A stretch of 64,000 bases of DNA from Bradyrhizobium sp. 195 (GTDB taxonomy: Bacteria > Pseudomonadota > Alphaproteobacteria > Rhizobiales > Xanthobacteraceae), in the NCBI RefSeq assembly GCF_023101665.1, contig NZ_CP082161.1, positions 1,116,001-1,180,000 of the forward strand. The letters are read 5' to 3'. Under the pieces are notes generated by a model. That model was not told where the DNA came from and did not search any database. It saw only the letters and a list, made by a program, of their open reading frames with translations. Below, piece by piece: positions 37,832-50,708 of the stretch. Each line of letters begins with the position of its first letter. Within the stretch, counting starts at the first letter, position 1. The position numbers and the translations under genes are program-made.

Positions 37832-38302
37832 ATGGCCGATCCGCCTGAAGTCACTCCAGCCGCCGCCGCGGCGGAGGGGCCATTTCTGAAAGAGCTCATC
37901 AAGATCTGGCGCGCCCAGGACACCCACGGCGCCTGGGAGGGCAAAAAGGATCTCGAGCTGCTCCAACCCTACGTTCTCGACAAGCGCAAGCGCCGTGCGC
38001 TGCCGATCGTCGGCAATCCCGACCCGGACACGACATGGCGGCTGGAGCTGTTCTTCGACGCCGTTGCGCTCTCGATCGAGAAGGCGACCGGTGTGATGAT
38101 CTCGCCGATGCTGAAGATGCATCACGAAGGCTTCGGTCGGATCGTGCTGATCGGCGGCAGGCTCGTTGTCGTGAGCAAGCAGCTGCGCGACGTGCATCGC
38201 TTTGGTTTCGACCATCTCTCTGATCTCGCCAATCAAGGCGACAAATTCGTCAAAAGTGGCGTTGAGATGATTCGTAAGTTCCCGGAAGTGGCGAGTTATT
38301 GA
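37832..38302 (+). CDS. NifX-associated nitrogen fixation protein (DUF269)
   Basis: A 156-aa protein of the NifX-associated (DUF269) family, almost always found directly after nifX. Characteristic segments are [20 protein letters not shown] and [20 protein letters not shown], then [18 protein letters not shown]. The biochemical role is unknown; by position it assists cofactor assembly or delivery. The ribosome-binding site AAGGAACAAAG precedes the ATG. The first 15 residues are alanine- and proline-rich. Confidence 0.93.
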   Translation: MADPPEVTPAAAAAEGPFLKELIKIWRAQDTHGAWEGKKDLELLQPYVLDKRKRRALPIVGNPDPDTTWRLELFFDAVALSIEKATGVMISPMLKMHHEGFGRIVLIGGRLVVVSKQLRDVHRFGFDHLSDLANQGDKFVKSGVEMIRKFPEVASY

Positions 38303-38309
38303 GGCAAGT

Positions 38310-38510
38310 GTGAGCGATATCGAAATTCTGAAAGCGGAAATAAAGAAGCTGTCGGCCAAGGCGACCCAGGCCAAGATGGACCTCCACGACCTCTCCGAGG
38401 AGCTGCCGGTCAACTGGTCGTCGATCCTGAGCGTGGCCCAGAAGGCCCACGCTGCCTTCAGCGAGCTCGAAAGCAAACGCCAATATCTCCAGGCGCTGGA
38501 CAAAACATAA
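38310..38510 (+). CDS. CCE_0567-family small nif protein
   Basis: A 66-aa all-helical protein starting with GTG at 38310. Its sequence (SDIEILKAEIKKLSAKATQA, then KMDLHDLSEELPVNW) matches the small CCE_0567-type proteins that lie between the NifX-associated gene and the nif-specific ferredoxin in many diazotrophs. It is predicted to form a helical hairpin. The function is not established. Confidence 0.88.
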   Translation: MSDIEILKAEIKKLSAKATQAKMDLHDLSEELPVNWSSILSVAQKAHAAFSELESKRQYLQALDKT

Positions 38511-38523
38511 CGGACGGTTAGCC

Positions 38524-38808
38524 ATGTCATTCAGGACCCGCGACGGTCGCAATTGGAGGCCGGACTACCTGGTTGCTATCGATCCCAAGAAGTGCATCGG
38601 CTGCGGCCGCTGCTACAAGATCTGCGGCCGTGAGGTCATGACGCTGAAGGGGCTAAGCGAGGGTGGCGAGATCATCGATCTCGACGAGGACGACGATGAG
38701 CTCGAAAAGAAGGTCATGGTGCTGAAGGACGAAGGCGCTTGCATCGGCTGCAGCGCCTGCGCCCGGGTGTGCCCAACAAACTGTCAGACCCACACACCAC
38801 CTGGTTGA
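38524..38808 (+). CDS. fdxB: Nif-specific ferredoxin III
   Basis: A 94-aa ferredoxin III. The first cluster motif is KKCIGCGRCYKICGREV and the second is ACIGCSACARVCPTNC, each binding one [4Fe-4S] cluster with a spacer rich in D and E between them. The long N-terminal extension (FRTRDGRNWRPDYLVAID) is typical of this nif-specific class. It probably donates electrons in nitrogenase function or cofactor assembly. Last gene of the operon. Confidence 0.95.
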   Translation: MSFRTRDGRNWRPDYLVAIDPKKCIGCGRCYKICGREVMTLKGLSEGGEIIDLDEDDDELEKKVMVLKDEGACIGCSACARVCPTNCQTHTPPG

Positions 38809-38879
38809 CTTAGCTTTCTCCGACGAGATCGACGAGTCAGTTGTCAGATACAAGCTGGTAGGGAACGCCTAGATCCGAC

Positions 38880-39345
38880 CTGTTCTACTGGCGTGAAGCC
38901 GACAGTTGCCGAATCGGCCGCGACCTCGCATGGGCGCCCGGCGGCGAAGGCCAGCAGGATCGTGAAAACGACAATGCCGACACCGTCGTTGAAGAGTGAC
39001 TCGCCCTGCATCTCGACCTCGAGACTTTCAGGTGCCTTTACATTTTGAGCGTACCCATGACCGCCACCGGATCGGTCAGGCTGATGAGAGCGCCAAACAC
39101 CAGCGCCCAGGACAGCGGCAGCGACTAACCAAGGAGACCAGCGGCCTGCCAGAATAGAAAGCCAACGATAAACGTCGACGTGATCGTGGCGAAGGTGGCA
39201 AGCTCGATTACGGGTACGGCGCGGCTTACCAATGTTGCGAGATCGACGTGGAGCGCTCCCGCGAAGCGCAAGAATGCTAGCATCCCGTTCATGACGACCA
39301 ACGTGAAGTCGATCTGGAGCACTGTCTTTGTTAGCGCTTCGAACA
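38880..39345 (-). pseudogene. Sodium/proton antiporter (CPA1/NhaP-like) fragment
   Basis: On the minus strand the reading VVMNGMLAFLRFAGALHVDL, then TITSTFIVGFLFWQAAGLLG-stop-SLPLSWALVFGALISLTDPV, then after a frame change APESLEVEMQGESLFNDGVG follows a CPA1-type antiporter through its ion-binding segment (SLFNDG). Both ends are missing, and a stop and a frameshift interrupt it. A relic unrelated to nitrogen fixation. Confidence 0.65.
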
Positions 39346-39763
39346 GATGCTGTTCTGGCGACGAACGCAGAGATCCCGCGTTTACCTGACGCTTCTGGCT
39401 CGATTGCAAGGCTCGCGAATAGTGATGACGAAACAGTGGATCAGCATACCGTAAGCCCTGTGCAAAAAAGCGGGCTTCGTGCCCCAACCAATTATTGGGT
39501 ACGGTGTGCGCGGATCTCATCATGGCCTGGCTGCAACAGCAGTCCACTTGCGAGAGGCCGGATATATTTAAGCAACTGGAATCGTCATTCAGGAGAACTG
39601 ATAAAGAAGGTGTCGCCGGTCTGGCGTCTGACGACTATCCGACACTGTTCTGTCGCCTTTGTTGGTCCGCGACACCGGCCTATTTCGCCGAGCTCTTGTC
39701 TGGCCTCAGGCTAATCCGCTGAAAAGCAATCACAATCTTTTTCTTCTGCTGGGTCGGCCAAAT
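39346..39763. other. Upstream region of the nifH remnant; degenerate activator site
   Basis: No intact gene. A 75-codon frame at 39495 (MAWLQQQSTCERPDIFKQLE) is protein-like but not recognised. At 39660-39674 TGT-N9-ACA is one base short of a NifA site, about 120 bases before the expected start of the -24/-12 element at 39764, so it could be a decayed activator site. Confidence 0.4.
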
Positions 39764-39779
39764 TGGCACGAGTTTTGAA
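39764..39779 (+). promoter_or_regulatory. Sigma-54-type promoter of the nifH remnant
   Basis: TGGCAC-GAGTT-TTGA: perfect -24 half and GA in place of GC in the -12 half, the same change as in the ferredoxin promoter at 8886. It lies 87 bases before the nifH remnant start and about 435 bases before CYP112, with no obvious terminator between. Confidence 0.6.
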
Positions 39780-39865
39780 ACTCCTTCGTTGCGAGCCGGG
39801 AGCCGCCGACCGAGCTTCATTTCGTGGATGACACCGCGATCGATGGAACGAAGAAAGAAAAGCAA

Positions 39866-40165
39866 AATGTCAAATCCGCATCAGATAGCATTCTATGGGA
39901 AGGGGGCCTCGGCGAAATCGCCCCTACCAAACAGGCTCGCCGCCCTTGTCGACCCTTGCGCAGGAAATCTTGATGGTCGGCTGCGACTCAAAGGCCCACC
40001 ACACTCGTCTTATCCTGAACTCGAAGGCGCAGGATAAAGTTCTGCATCTCGCCGCGCGGTATGCCTAGACAGTTACACGTTGACCGAACTTGATAATCGA
40101 GTCGGGCTACGCCGCGGAGGACGTCGTCTACATGCCGTCTTACGTCATTCGCTGCCCGCAGCGCC
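39866..40165 (+). pseudogene. nifH pseudogene (nitrogenase iron protein), frameshifted
   Basis: The first frame from the ATG at 39866 reads [19 protein letters not shown], as NifH does, but the P-loop GKGGIGKST is ruined. One frame over, [20 protein letters not shown] and [11 protein letters not shown] match NifH's region [24 protein letters not shown]. Further on YAAEDVVYMPSYV corresponds to GAYEDVDYVSYDV. Most of the gene between and after is missing. The intact nifH must be elsewhere in the genome. The duplicate kept enough sequence to show it once had its own promoter. Confidence 0.75.
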
Positions 40166-40212
40166 TGCCGGTCACCTTCGCCCTTCCATCGCTTAGAGAG
40201 TGAAGTGCCACC

Positions 40213-41415
40213 ATGTCCGAACAACCCTTACCGATGCTGCCGATGTGGCGCGTCGATCACATCGAGCCCTCGCCCGAGATGTTGGCGCTACGCGCCAACG
40301 GTCCGATCCACCGCGTGCGCTTCCCGTCCGGGCACGAAGGCTGGTGGGTGACAGGCTACGACGAGGCCAAGGCGGCGCTGTCCGACGCGGGGTTCCGGCC
40401 CGCGGGAATGCCGCCGGCGGCATTCACCCCGGATTCGGTGATTCTCGGTTCGCCGGGGTGGCTGGTCTCGCACGAGGGGGGCGAGCATGCCCGGTTACGC
40501 ACGATCGTGGCGCCGGCCTTCAGCAACCGCAGGATGAACCTGCTCGCGCAGCAGGTCGAGGCGATCGCCGCGCAGTTGTTCGAGACGCTGGCGGCCCAGC
40601 CCCAGCCCGCCGACCTGCGGCGCCACCTCTCCTTTCCGCTTCCGGCCATGGTCATCAGTGCGCTAATGGGCGTGCTCTATGAGGATCACGCCTTTTTCGC
40701 CGGGCTGTCCGACGAGGTGATGACGCACCAGCATGAAAGCGGCCCGCGCAGCGCATCGCGCCTGGCCTGGGAAGAACTGCGCGCCTACATTCGCGGCAAG
40801 ATGCGGGACAAGCGCCAGGATCCGGGCGACAACCTGCTGACGGATCTGCTCGCGGCGGTCGACCAGGGCAAGGCGACCGAGGAAGAGGCGATCGGCCTGG
40901 CGGCGGGCATGCTGGTGGCGGGGCACGAGAGCACCGTCGCGCAGATCGAATTCGGCCTGCTGGGCATGTTCCGCCATCCGCAACAGCGCGAACGCCTGGT
41001 CGGCGATCCATCCCTGGCGGACAAGGCGGTGGAGGAAATCCTGCGCATGTACCCGCCGGGCGCGGGCTGGGACGGCATCATGCGCTATCCGAGGACCGAC
41101 GTGACCATCGCGGGGGTGCATATTCCCGCGGAGAGCAAGGTGCTGGTCGGCCTGCCGGCGACGTCGTTCGATCCGCGCCATTTCGACGACCCGGAAATCT
41201 TCGACATCGGACGCGACGAAAATCCGCACCTGGCGTTCTCCTACGGGCCGCACTCCTGCATCGGCGTGGCGCTGGCCAGGCTAGAACTCAAGGTGGTGTT
41301 CGGTTCGATCTTCCAGCGCTTTCCCGCGCTGCGCCTGGCCGTGGCGGCCGAAGAACTGAAGTTGCGCAAGGAGATCATCACTGGCGGGTTCGAGGAGTTT
41401 CCGGTGCTCTGGTGA
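40213..41415 (+). CDS. Cytochrome P450 CYP112 (gibberellin C20 oxidase)
   Basis: First gene of the gibberellin operon; 400-aa soluble P450. In characterised rhizobial operons CYP112 converts GA12 to GA9 by removing carbon 20. Motifs: I-helix [16 protein letters not shown]-helix ExxR (EEILRM), and haem-binding [18 protein letters not shown] with the cysteine ligand. The GA-operon order downstream fixes the assignment. G+C is clearly higher than in the nif genes just upstream, a sign of separate ancestry. No promoter is obvious between 40165 and the start. Confidence 0.95.
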   Translation: MSEQPLPMLPMWRVDHIEPSPEMLALRANGPIHRVRFPSGHEGWWVTGYDEAKAALSDAGFRPAGMPPAAFTPDSVILGSPGWLVSHEGGEHARLRTIVAPAFSNRRMNLLAQQVEAIAAQLFETLAAQPQPADLRRHLSFPLPAMVISALMGVLYEDHAFFAGLSDEVMTHQHESGPRSASRLAWEELRAYIRGKMRDKRQDPGDNLLTDLLAAVDQGKATEEEAIGLAAGMLVAGHESTVAQIEFGLLGMFRHPQQRERLVGDPSLADKAVEEILRMYPPGAGWDGIMRYPRTDVTIAGVHIPAESKVLVGLPATSFDPRHFDDPEIFDIGRDENPHLAFSYGPHSCIGVALARLELKVVFGSIFQRFPALRLAVAAEELKLRKEIITGGFEEFPVLW

Positions 41416-41424
41416 TGCGCGGAC

Positions 41425-41462
41425 GCCGCCGGGAATTGCGATCTTCTCCGCAATTTGGCGGC
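41425..41462 (+). repeat. Hairpin between CYP112 and CYP114
   Basis: Stem GCCGCC-GGG-AATTGCG / CGCAATT-T-GGCGGC: 13 paired bases around an eight-base loop with a small internal loop. No T-run follows. It sits in the 94-base gap between the two P450 genes and may affect transcript stability or relative expression. Confidence 0.6.
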
Positions 41463-41509
41463 GCGCTTGGCGCGCGCCGGTCAGATCAGCCAGCCAACAG
41501 GTAACCAAG

Positions 41510-42799
41510 ATGGACGTGCAAGAAACCACGGCAGCTTGCCGGGACGCCTTCGCCGAACTGGCGTCGCCAGCGTGCATCCACGACCCGTATCCGTTCATGC
41601 GGTGGTTGCGCGAGCACGATCCGGTGCATCGCGCGGCGTCGGGCCTCTTTCTGTTGAGCCGCCACGCCGACATCTACTGGGCGCTCAAGGCCACGGGCGA
41701 TGCGTTTCGGGGACCGGCGCCGGGCGAACTGGCGCGCTATTTCCCGCGTGCGGCGACTAGCCTGTCACTCAATCTGCTGGCGTCCACGCTAGCGATGAAG
41801 GAACCACCGACGCATACGCGTCTGCGCCGGCTGATCTCGCGCGATTTCACCATGCGCCAGATCGACAACCTGCGGCCGAGCATCGCGCGCATCGTCGCAG
41901 CGCGCCTGGACGGCATGGCGCCCGCGCTGGAGCGCGGGGAGGCGGTGGACCTGCATCGGGGATTCGCGCTGGCCTTGCCCATGCTGGTCTTCGCCGAACT
42001 GTTCGGCATGCCCCAGGACGACATGTTCGGGCTCGCCGCCGGCATCGACGCCATTCTGGAAGGCCTGAGCCCGCACGCCAGCGATTCCCAGCTCGCCGCG
42101 GCGGACGCGGCCAGCGCCAGGGTGCAGGCCTACTTCGGCGGCCTCATACAGCGCAAGCGCACCGATCACCGCCACGATATCGTGTCGATGCTGGTCGGCG
42201 CACACGACGACGATGCCGACACGCTGTCGGATGCGGAGTTGATCAGCATGTTGTGGGGCATGCTGCTGGGCGGCTTCGCAACCACTGCTGCGACCATCGA
42301 CCATGCGGTCGTGGCGATGCTGGCGTATCCCGAACAGCGGCACTGGCTGCAGGGACACGCCGTGGAGGTGGAGGCATTCGTCGAAGAAGTCCTGCGCTGC
42401 GACGCGCCCGCCATGTTCAGCTCCATTCCGCGTATCGCCCAGCGCGACATCGAACTGGGCGGCGTGGTGATCCCGAAGAACGCGGACGTGCGCGTGCTGA
42501 TCGCGGCCGGCAATCGCGACCCGGACGCCTTCGCCGATCCCGACCGCTTCGATCCCGCGCGGTTCTACGGCACCAGTCCTGGCATGTCGACCGACGGGAA
42601 GATCATGCTGAGCTTCGGCCACGGCATCCACTTCTGCCTCGGTGCGCAACTGGCCCGGGTGCAGTTGGCCGAGAGCCTGCCGCGGATCCAGGCGCGCTTC
42701 CCCACGCTGGCATTGGCCGAGCAGCCGACCCGGGAGCCCTCCGCGTTCCTTAGGACGTTCCGCGCGCTGCCGGTACGGCTGCATGCGCAGGAGGGTTGA
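41510..42799 (+). CDS. Cytochrome P450 CYP114 (ent-kaurenoic acid oxidation and ring contraction)
   Basis: A 429-aa soluble P450. With the ferredoxin encoded next, the characterised enzyme oxidises ent-kaurenoic acid to GA12-aldehyde, including the ring contraction that defines gibberellins. Motifs: I-helix [15 protein letters not shown], where the usual acid-alcohol pair is replaced by FATT, ExxR (EEVLRC), and haem-binding [18 protein letters not shown]. It ends one base before the ferredoxin gene, so the two are probably co-translated. Confidence 0.95.
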   Translation: MDVQETTAACRDAFAELASPACIHDPYPFMRWLREHDPVHRAASGLFLLSRHADIYWALKATGDAFRGPAPGELARYFPRAATSLSLNLLASTLAMKEPPTHTRLRRLISRDFTMRQIDNLRPSIARIVAARLDGMAPALERGEAVDLHRGFALALPMLVFAELFGMPQDDMFGLAAGIDAILEGLSPHASDSQLAAADAASARVQAYFGGLIQRKRTDHRHDIVSMLVGAHDDDADTLSDAELISMLWGMLLGGFATTAATIDHAVVAMLAYPEQRHWLQGHAVEVEAFVEEVLRCDAPAMFSSIPRIAQRDIELGGVVIPKNADVRVLIAAGNRDPDAFADPDRFDPARFYGTSPGMSTDGKIMLSFGHGIHFCLGAQLARVQLAESLPRIQARFPTLALAEQPTREPSAFLRTFRALPVRLHAQEG

Positions 42800-42800
42800 G

Positions 42801-43091
42801 ATGCGCGTCGTGGTCGACCAGGATCTGTGCGGAACCACCGGGCAGTGCGTGCTGACGCTGCCGGGCACCTTTCGCCAGAGCGAACCGGACGGCGTGGCCG
42901 AAGTGTGCGTGGCGACGGTCCCGCAGGCGCTGCACGCCGCCGTGCGGCTCGCGGCAAGCCAGTGTCCGGTCGCCGCCATTCGGGTCATCGAAAGCGACGC
43001 TGGCGATGACGAGCGCGCCAGCGCCGACCCTGCGCCTGCTCCGGCGGAGGCCGAGCAACGCAATCCAGGAGGAAGGGATGGCACGGTTTGA
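42801..43091 (+). CDS. Ferredoxin of the gibberellin operon, [3Fe-4S] type
   Basis: A 96-aa small ferredoxin of the class that feeds bacterial P450s. Cysteine pattern: DQDLCGTTGQC, then CP in ASQCPVAAI, which is the [3Fe-4S] arrangement with one cysteine of the usual four missing. It is needed for full activity of CYP114. The C-terminus (about residues 70-96) is an unusual alanine- and proline-rich tail that overlaps the start of the SDR gene by 14 bases. Confidence 0.93.
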   Translation: MRVVVDQDLCGTTGQCVLTLPGTFRQSEPDGVAEVCVATVPQALHAAVRLAASQCPVAAIRVIESDAGDDERASADPAPAPAEAEQRNPGGRDGTV

Positions 43092-43923
43092 AGGCAAGGT
43101 GGCCGTAGTGACCGGCGCCGGCGCCGGCATCGGCAAGGCATGCGCCCTCGCCATCGCACGCGAGGGCGGCAGAGTGGTGGTGGCCGACATTGATGGCTCG
43201 GCGGCCATCGCCTGCACCGCGCAGATCGCGGCCGAAGCGGGCCACGCGCTGGCCCTGGCCATGGATATCGCCGATGCGCAGGCGGTGGCAGCGCTGTTCG
43301 AGACGGCGGAGCGGCACTTCGGTGGGGTCGACCTGCTGGTGAACAACGCGAGCGCCATGCATCTGAACGCGCGCGACCGCGCGATCCTCGACCTGGACTT
43401 GGCGGTCTGGGATCAGACCATGGCGACCAATCTGCGCGGCACGCTGCTCTGCTGCCGGCAGGCCATCCCACGGATGATCGCCCGCGGCGGTGGCGCGATC
43501 GTCAACATGTCGTCGTGCCAGGGGCTCAGCGGTGACACCGCGCAGACGTCCTACGCCGCGTCGAAGGCGGCGATGAACATGTTGTCGGCCTCGCTCGCCA
43601 CCCAGTACGGTCATGCGCAGATCCGCTGCAACGCGGTTGCGCCGGGTCTCGTCATGACCGAGCGTCTCCTCGCCAAGCTGGACGAGTGCATGCAACGGCA
43701 TCTGCGCCGGCACCAGCTCCTGCCGCGCGTCGGCCGCCCCGAGGACGTGGCCGCGCTGGTGGGATTCCTGCTCTCCGACGATGCTGCCTTCATCACCGGC
43801 CAGGTCGTGTGCATCGACGGCGGCATGCTGGCGCATGTGCCGACGTACGCCGATGGTGGCAACAGCCGCGCCGCGCGGCCTGCCGGCGAGACCGCCGAAG
43901 CGGCCGTGGCGCCGCGCCGCTGA
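43078..43923 (+). CDS. Short-chain dehydrogenase/reductase of the gibberellin operon
   Basis: A 281-aa classical SDR. The cofactor loop is TGAGAGIGKA at residues 12-21, followed by DI in ADIDGSAA, NNAS, and the catalytic S-Y-K set (serine in NMSSCQG, then YAASKAAM). In characterised operons it oxidises GA12-aldehyde to GA12. The start at 43078 has AGGAGGAAGGG upstream. The stop overlaps the start of CYP117 (TGATG). A C-terminal tail of some 25 residues after MLAHVPTYADG is not part of the SDR core. Confidence 0.94.
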   Translation: MARFEGKVAVVTGAGAGIGKACALAIAREGGRVVVADIDGSAAIACTAQIAAEAGHALALAMDIADAQAVAALFETAERHFGGVDLLVNNASAMHLNARDRAILDLDLAVWDQTMATNLRGTLLCCRQAIPRMIARGGGAIVNMSSCQGLSGDTAQTSYAASKAAMNMLSASLATQYGHAQIRCNAVAPGLVMTERLLAKLDECMQRHLRRHQLLPRVGRPEDVAALVGFLLSDDAAFITGQVVCIDGGMLAHVPTYADGGNSRAARPAGETAEAAVAPRR

Positions 43924-45266
43924 TGGACATGCTGCTCAACCCGCTGGACCGTCGGCACCGGCTGCGGCACGACATCCCGGTCGTGCCCGGCGCTTTTCCC
44001 CTGGTCGGGCATCTTCCCGCCATCGTCTGCGACCTGCCGCGCCTGCTGCGGCGCGCGGAACGGACGCTGGGCAGCCACTTCTGGCTGGATTTCGGCCCTG
44101 CCGGACACCTGATGACCTGCGTGGATCCGGATGCGCTCGCACTGCTCCGGCACAAGGACGTGTCCTCGGCGCTGATCGAAGAGATCGCGCCCGAATTGCT
44201 TGGTGGAACGTTGGTTGCCCAGGACGGCGGCGCGCACCGGCAGGCGCGCGATGCGATCAAGGCGGCGTTCCTGCCCAAGGGACTTACCCAGGCCGGCATC
44301 GGCGACCTGTTCGCGCCCGTCATCCGGGCGCGGGTGCAGGCGTGGCGCGACGGCGGCGACGTAACCATCCTGCGCGAAACCGGCGACCTGATGCTCAAGC
44401 TCATCTTCAGCCTCATGGGAATACCCGCGCAGGACCTGCCGGGATGGCATCGCAAGTACCGGCAACTGCTGCAGTTGATCGTCGCGCCCCCGGTCGACCT
44501 GCCCGGACTGCCCTTGCGGCGCGGTCGCGCCGCCCGCGACTGGATCGACGCGCAGTTGCGCCAGTTCGTCCGCGACGCGCGCGCGCATGCCGCGCGCACC
44601 GGGTTGATCAGCGACATGGTGAGCGCCTTCGATCGCAGCGACGATGCGCTCTCCGATGACGTGCTGGTCGCCAATATCCGCTTGCTGCTGCTTGCCGGTC
44701 ACGACACCACTGCCTCGACGATGGCGTGGATGGTGATCGAGCTGGCGCGGCAGCCTGTGCTGTGGGACGCCCTGGTCGAGGAGGCGCAACGCGTGGGCGC
44801 GGTGCCGACCCGGCACGCGGACCTTGCGCAGTGTCCGGTCGCCGAGGCGCTGTTCCGCGAGACGCTGCGCGTGCATCCGGCGACCACGCTCCTGCCGCGT
44901 CGCGCGCTGCAGGAATTGCAACTCGGCCAACGGCGCATTCCCGCGGGCACCCATCTGTGCATTCCGCTGCTGCATTTCTCGACCTCGGCGCTGCTGCACG
45001 AAGCGCCTGATCAGTTCCGCCTGGCGCGGTGGCTGCAACGCACGGAGCCGATCCGGCCGGTGGACATGCTGCAGTTCGGTACCGGCCCACACGTCTGCAT
45101 CGGCTACCACTTGGTATGGCTGGAACTGGTGCAGTTCTGCATCGCCTTGGCGCTGACCATGCACAAGGCCGGGGTGCGGCCGCGGTTGCTGAGCGGCGTC
45201 GAAAAAGGCCGGCGCTATTACCCGACCGCACATCCGTCCATGACAATCCGCATCGGATTCTCATGA
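43923..45266 (+). CDS. Cytochrome P450 CYP117 (ent-kaurene oxidase)
   Basis: A 447-aa P450 that in characterised operons oxidises ent-kaurene to ent-kaurenoic acid. Motifs: I-helix LLLLAGHDTTASTMAW, ExxR (RETLRVHP), and haem-binding FGTGPHVCIGYHLVWLELVQ. The start at 43923 shares a base with the SDR stop, so it is translationally coupled. The large minus-strand frames across this gene are artefacts of its high G+C. Confidence 0.95.
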   Translation: MDMLLNPLDRRHRLRHDIPVVPGAFPLVGHLPAIVCDLPRLLRRAERTLGSHFWLDFGPAGHLMTCVDPDALALLRHKDVSSALIEEIAPELLGGTLVAQDGGAHRQARDAIKAAFLPKGLTQAGIGDLFAPVIRARVQAWRDGGDVTILRETGDLMLKLIFSLMGIPAQDLPGWHRKYRQLLQLIVAPPVDLPGLPLRRGRAARDWIDAQLRQFVRDARAHAARTGLISDMVSAFDRSDDALSDDVLVANIRLLLLAGHDTTASTMAWMVIELARQPVLWDALVEEAQRVGAVPTRHADLAQCPVAEALFRETLRVHPATTLLPRRALQELQLGQRRIPAGTHLCIPLLHFSTSALLHEAPDQFRLARWLQRTEPIRPVDMLQFGTGPHVCIGYHLVWLELVQFCIALALTMHKAGVRPRLLSGVEKGRRYYPTAHPSMTIRIGFS

Positions 45267-45406
45267 GCTGGCTCGCGTGTCCCGTGTGGCGAGGCAGCGG
45301 CGCCGGTGACGCGCGGCATTGCTGCACTCGGCGCGCGCTCGGTGCGCCGCCGGCAACACCGCGGCGGCGGCTCGGCGCTCGCCGTGGCCGTGTCAGGTAC
45401 AAGGAC

Positions 45407-46411
45407 ATGAACAACATGCAGACCGGTTCCACGCACAACGACCGAACTGGCGTTTCCGCGCTCGGCGGATTGGGCGCCCAGGTGCGCGGCGCATCCGGCA
45501 GGCTGCTGCCGGAGATCTGGATGCAGGACGGCGCAAAGCGGGTCGAACAGGCGCTGGCGCGTCTTCTCCGCGCCGAAGACGACGGTGAGACCGAGCTGAT
45601 GGCGGCAATGCGCTACGCCACCTTGAATGGCGGGAAGCGCACCCGCGCCTTGCTCTGTCTGGCTGCCGGCGCACTGGCCGACACGCCGGCGCACATGCTC
45701 GACGACGTCGGCGCCGCCATCGAGATGATGCATGCCTGTACCCTGGTCCACGACGACCTGCCCGCGATGGACGACGACGTGCTTCGCCGCGGCCTTCCGA
45801 CCGTGCACGTCAAGTTCGGCGAAGCCACTGCGATACTGGTCGGTGATGCGCTGCAGGCGCACGCCTTCCTGACCCTGGCGAGCCTGGATGTGCCGAGCGA
45901 CAACCGTATCGCGCTCGTGCGCGAACTGGCGCAGGCGGTGTCCGCCGAGGGTGCCGCAGGCGGCCAGGCCATGGATCTGTCGCTGGTCGGAAAGCACGTC
46001 GAGCTGGACAGGATCGTGGCGATGCACCGGATGAAGAGCGGAGCGCTAGTGCGCGCGTCCGTTCGCATGGGCGCGCTATGCGCCATCGCGGAGGATGCCG
46101 CGCAGGCTGCGCTGTACTGTGCGCTCGATCGCTACACCGCCTGTTTCGGCCTGGCGTTGCAGGTGGTCGACGACATTCTCGACGCGACAGCTGATACCGC
46201 GACGCTGGGCAAGACCCCCGGCAAGGACGCGGCGGCGCAGAAGCCGACCTGCGCGTCGATCATGGGGCTGCAGGCAGCGCGCCAGTTCGCGCTGGATTTG
46301 TTGCGCGACGCCGGGGAGGCCATCGCCCCGCTGGGGCCGCGTGCGGAACGGTTGGCGCAGATGCTGCAGCGGGCCAACGCGTATCTGTTCAAGCACGCGC
46401 CATTCGCATGA
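45407..46411 (+). CDS. Geranylgeranyl diphosphate synthase
   Basis: A 334-aa trans-isoprenyl diphosphate synthase that makes geranylgeranyl diphosphate, the substrate for the kaurene-forming cyclases. The first aspartate-rich motif is LVHDDLPAMDDD and the second is VVDDILDAT. GGKRTRALLCL is the substrate-binding arginine segment. The start at 45407 (MNNMQTGST) has AAGG close upstream; an ATG at 45416 is possible. There is a 140-base gap after CYP117, the first real gap since CYP114. Confidence 0.93.
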   Translation: MNNMQTGSTHNDRTGVSALGGLGAQVRGASGRLLPEIWMQDGAKRVEQALARLLRAEDDGETELMAAMRYATLNGGKRTRALLCLAAGALADTPAHMLDDVGAAIEMMHACTLVHDDLPAMDDDVLRRGLPTVHVKFGEATAILVGDALQAHAFLTLASLDVPSDNRIALVRELAQAVSAEGAAGGQAMDLSLVGKHVELDRIVAMHRMKSGALVRASVRMGALCAIAEDAAQAALYCALDRYTACFGLALQVVDDILDATADTATLGKTPGKDAAAQKPTCASIMGLQAARQFALDLLRDAGEAIAPLGPRAERLAQMLQRANAYLFKHAPFA

Positions 46412-46707
46412 GCGCGCCCGTCCGCATGGAGGCGCCCCCTGTGCCGCTGCGATCGGCCGGCGGCAGCGGTGCATGCTGCACTGTGTCCGAGTCCGCGGCG
46501 CCGATCGCAGCGGTTGCCCAGCACGGCCGCGGCGCGCTGCGCGCAAGCCTATGCGGCGGACCGGCGCCAGCATCGGCGCGTCACCGCGCCGGAGCAGGGC
46601 GACCGTCCGGCGCTGCCCATGCGCCGGGCCGCGACGGGCCTGCGGCGACGTGCGCGGCGTCTGCCCGACCGGGTTCTCGTCAATCGTCTGCAGAAGGAAC
46701 ATCCCGC
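46412..46707. other. 296-base spacer between GGPS and CPS, open in the CPS frame
   Basis: The spacer is very rich in G+C and has no stop in the reading frame of the CPS gene. An ATG at 46408 overlapping the GGPS stop could therefore in principle start a version of CPS with 100 extra residues. Those residues (rich in A, R, P and S) do not look like a folded domain. It is unusual to find so long a gap in this otherwise tight operon. Confidence 0.5.
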
Positions 46708-50291
<3,584 letters not shown>

Positions 50292-50419
50292 TGCCGGCGT
50301 CGCCCGCACGTGGCGGCGGGCGCCTAGTCTTACTGAGTCAGAAAGTCGCGGATGCGGGTGGATTCGCGCTGGCGCGGATTTGTTAGGGTGCTGCTTCGTG
50401 ATCAGGGAAGCGCTCCGCG

Positions 50420-50518
50420 ATGCCCGACTGGACAGCCGAGAGTGAAGCCGCATTCGACGCTTATGTCGATGCTTTGATCGGGGTGATCGGCCACGCCGAA
50501 CGAGCTGAGCCCCTGAAG
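50420..50518 (+). pseudogene. IS701-type transposase N-terminal fragment
   Basis: From the ATG at 50420 the frame reads MPDWTAESEAAFDAYVDALI, then GVIGHAERAEPLK, the start of an IS701-family transposase. It then departs into other sequence. Nothing of the catalytic domain remains. The piece was cut by the next insertion. Confidence 0.6.
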
Positions 50519-50708
50519 GGGTCGGAACAAGGTGCGCCGGGAGACCGGCAAGGAGTAGATGGTGCAAGTCCATTGCAATGAAGGAGTATCGATCCACATT
50601 GACCCCCAGTCATGCGCGGTCGGTCGTGCGGAGACCGGTAACTTCTCTGGGGTCAAACACGGGTTGTTAGGCTTGAGCAGTCCATCAGCATCGTTTTGAG
50701 ACAAAGCG
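50519..50708. other. Insertion ends: group II intron-like start and 8-bp inverted repeat
   Basis: GTGCGCC at about 50531 with GGTGCAAGTCCAT downstream resembles the 5' end of a bacterial group II intron. TTGACCCC (50599-50606) and GGGGTCAA (50649-50656) form an inverted repeat that could be an insertion-sequence end. Neither is certain. No gene. Confidence 0.35.

Noticed and set aside
41789..45233. Very long minus-strand open frames (560 and 540 codons) opposite CYP114, SDR and CYP117
   Set aside because: They arise from the very high G+C of the gibberellin genes, which removes stop codons on the other strand. Their translations have no motifs and are rich in R, A, H and Q; the plus-strand P450s are certain.
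50296..50325. Terminator after IDI
   Set aside because: A 7-bp CGCCCGC/GCGGGCG stem is present, but no T-run follows, so an intrinsic terminator cannot be claimed.
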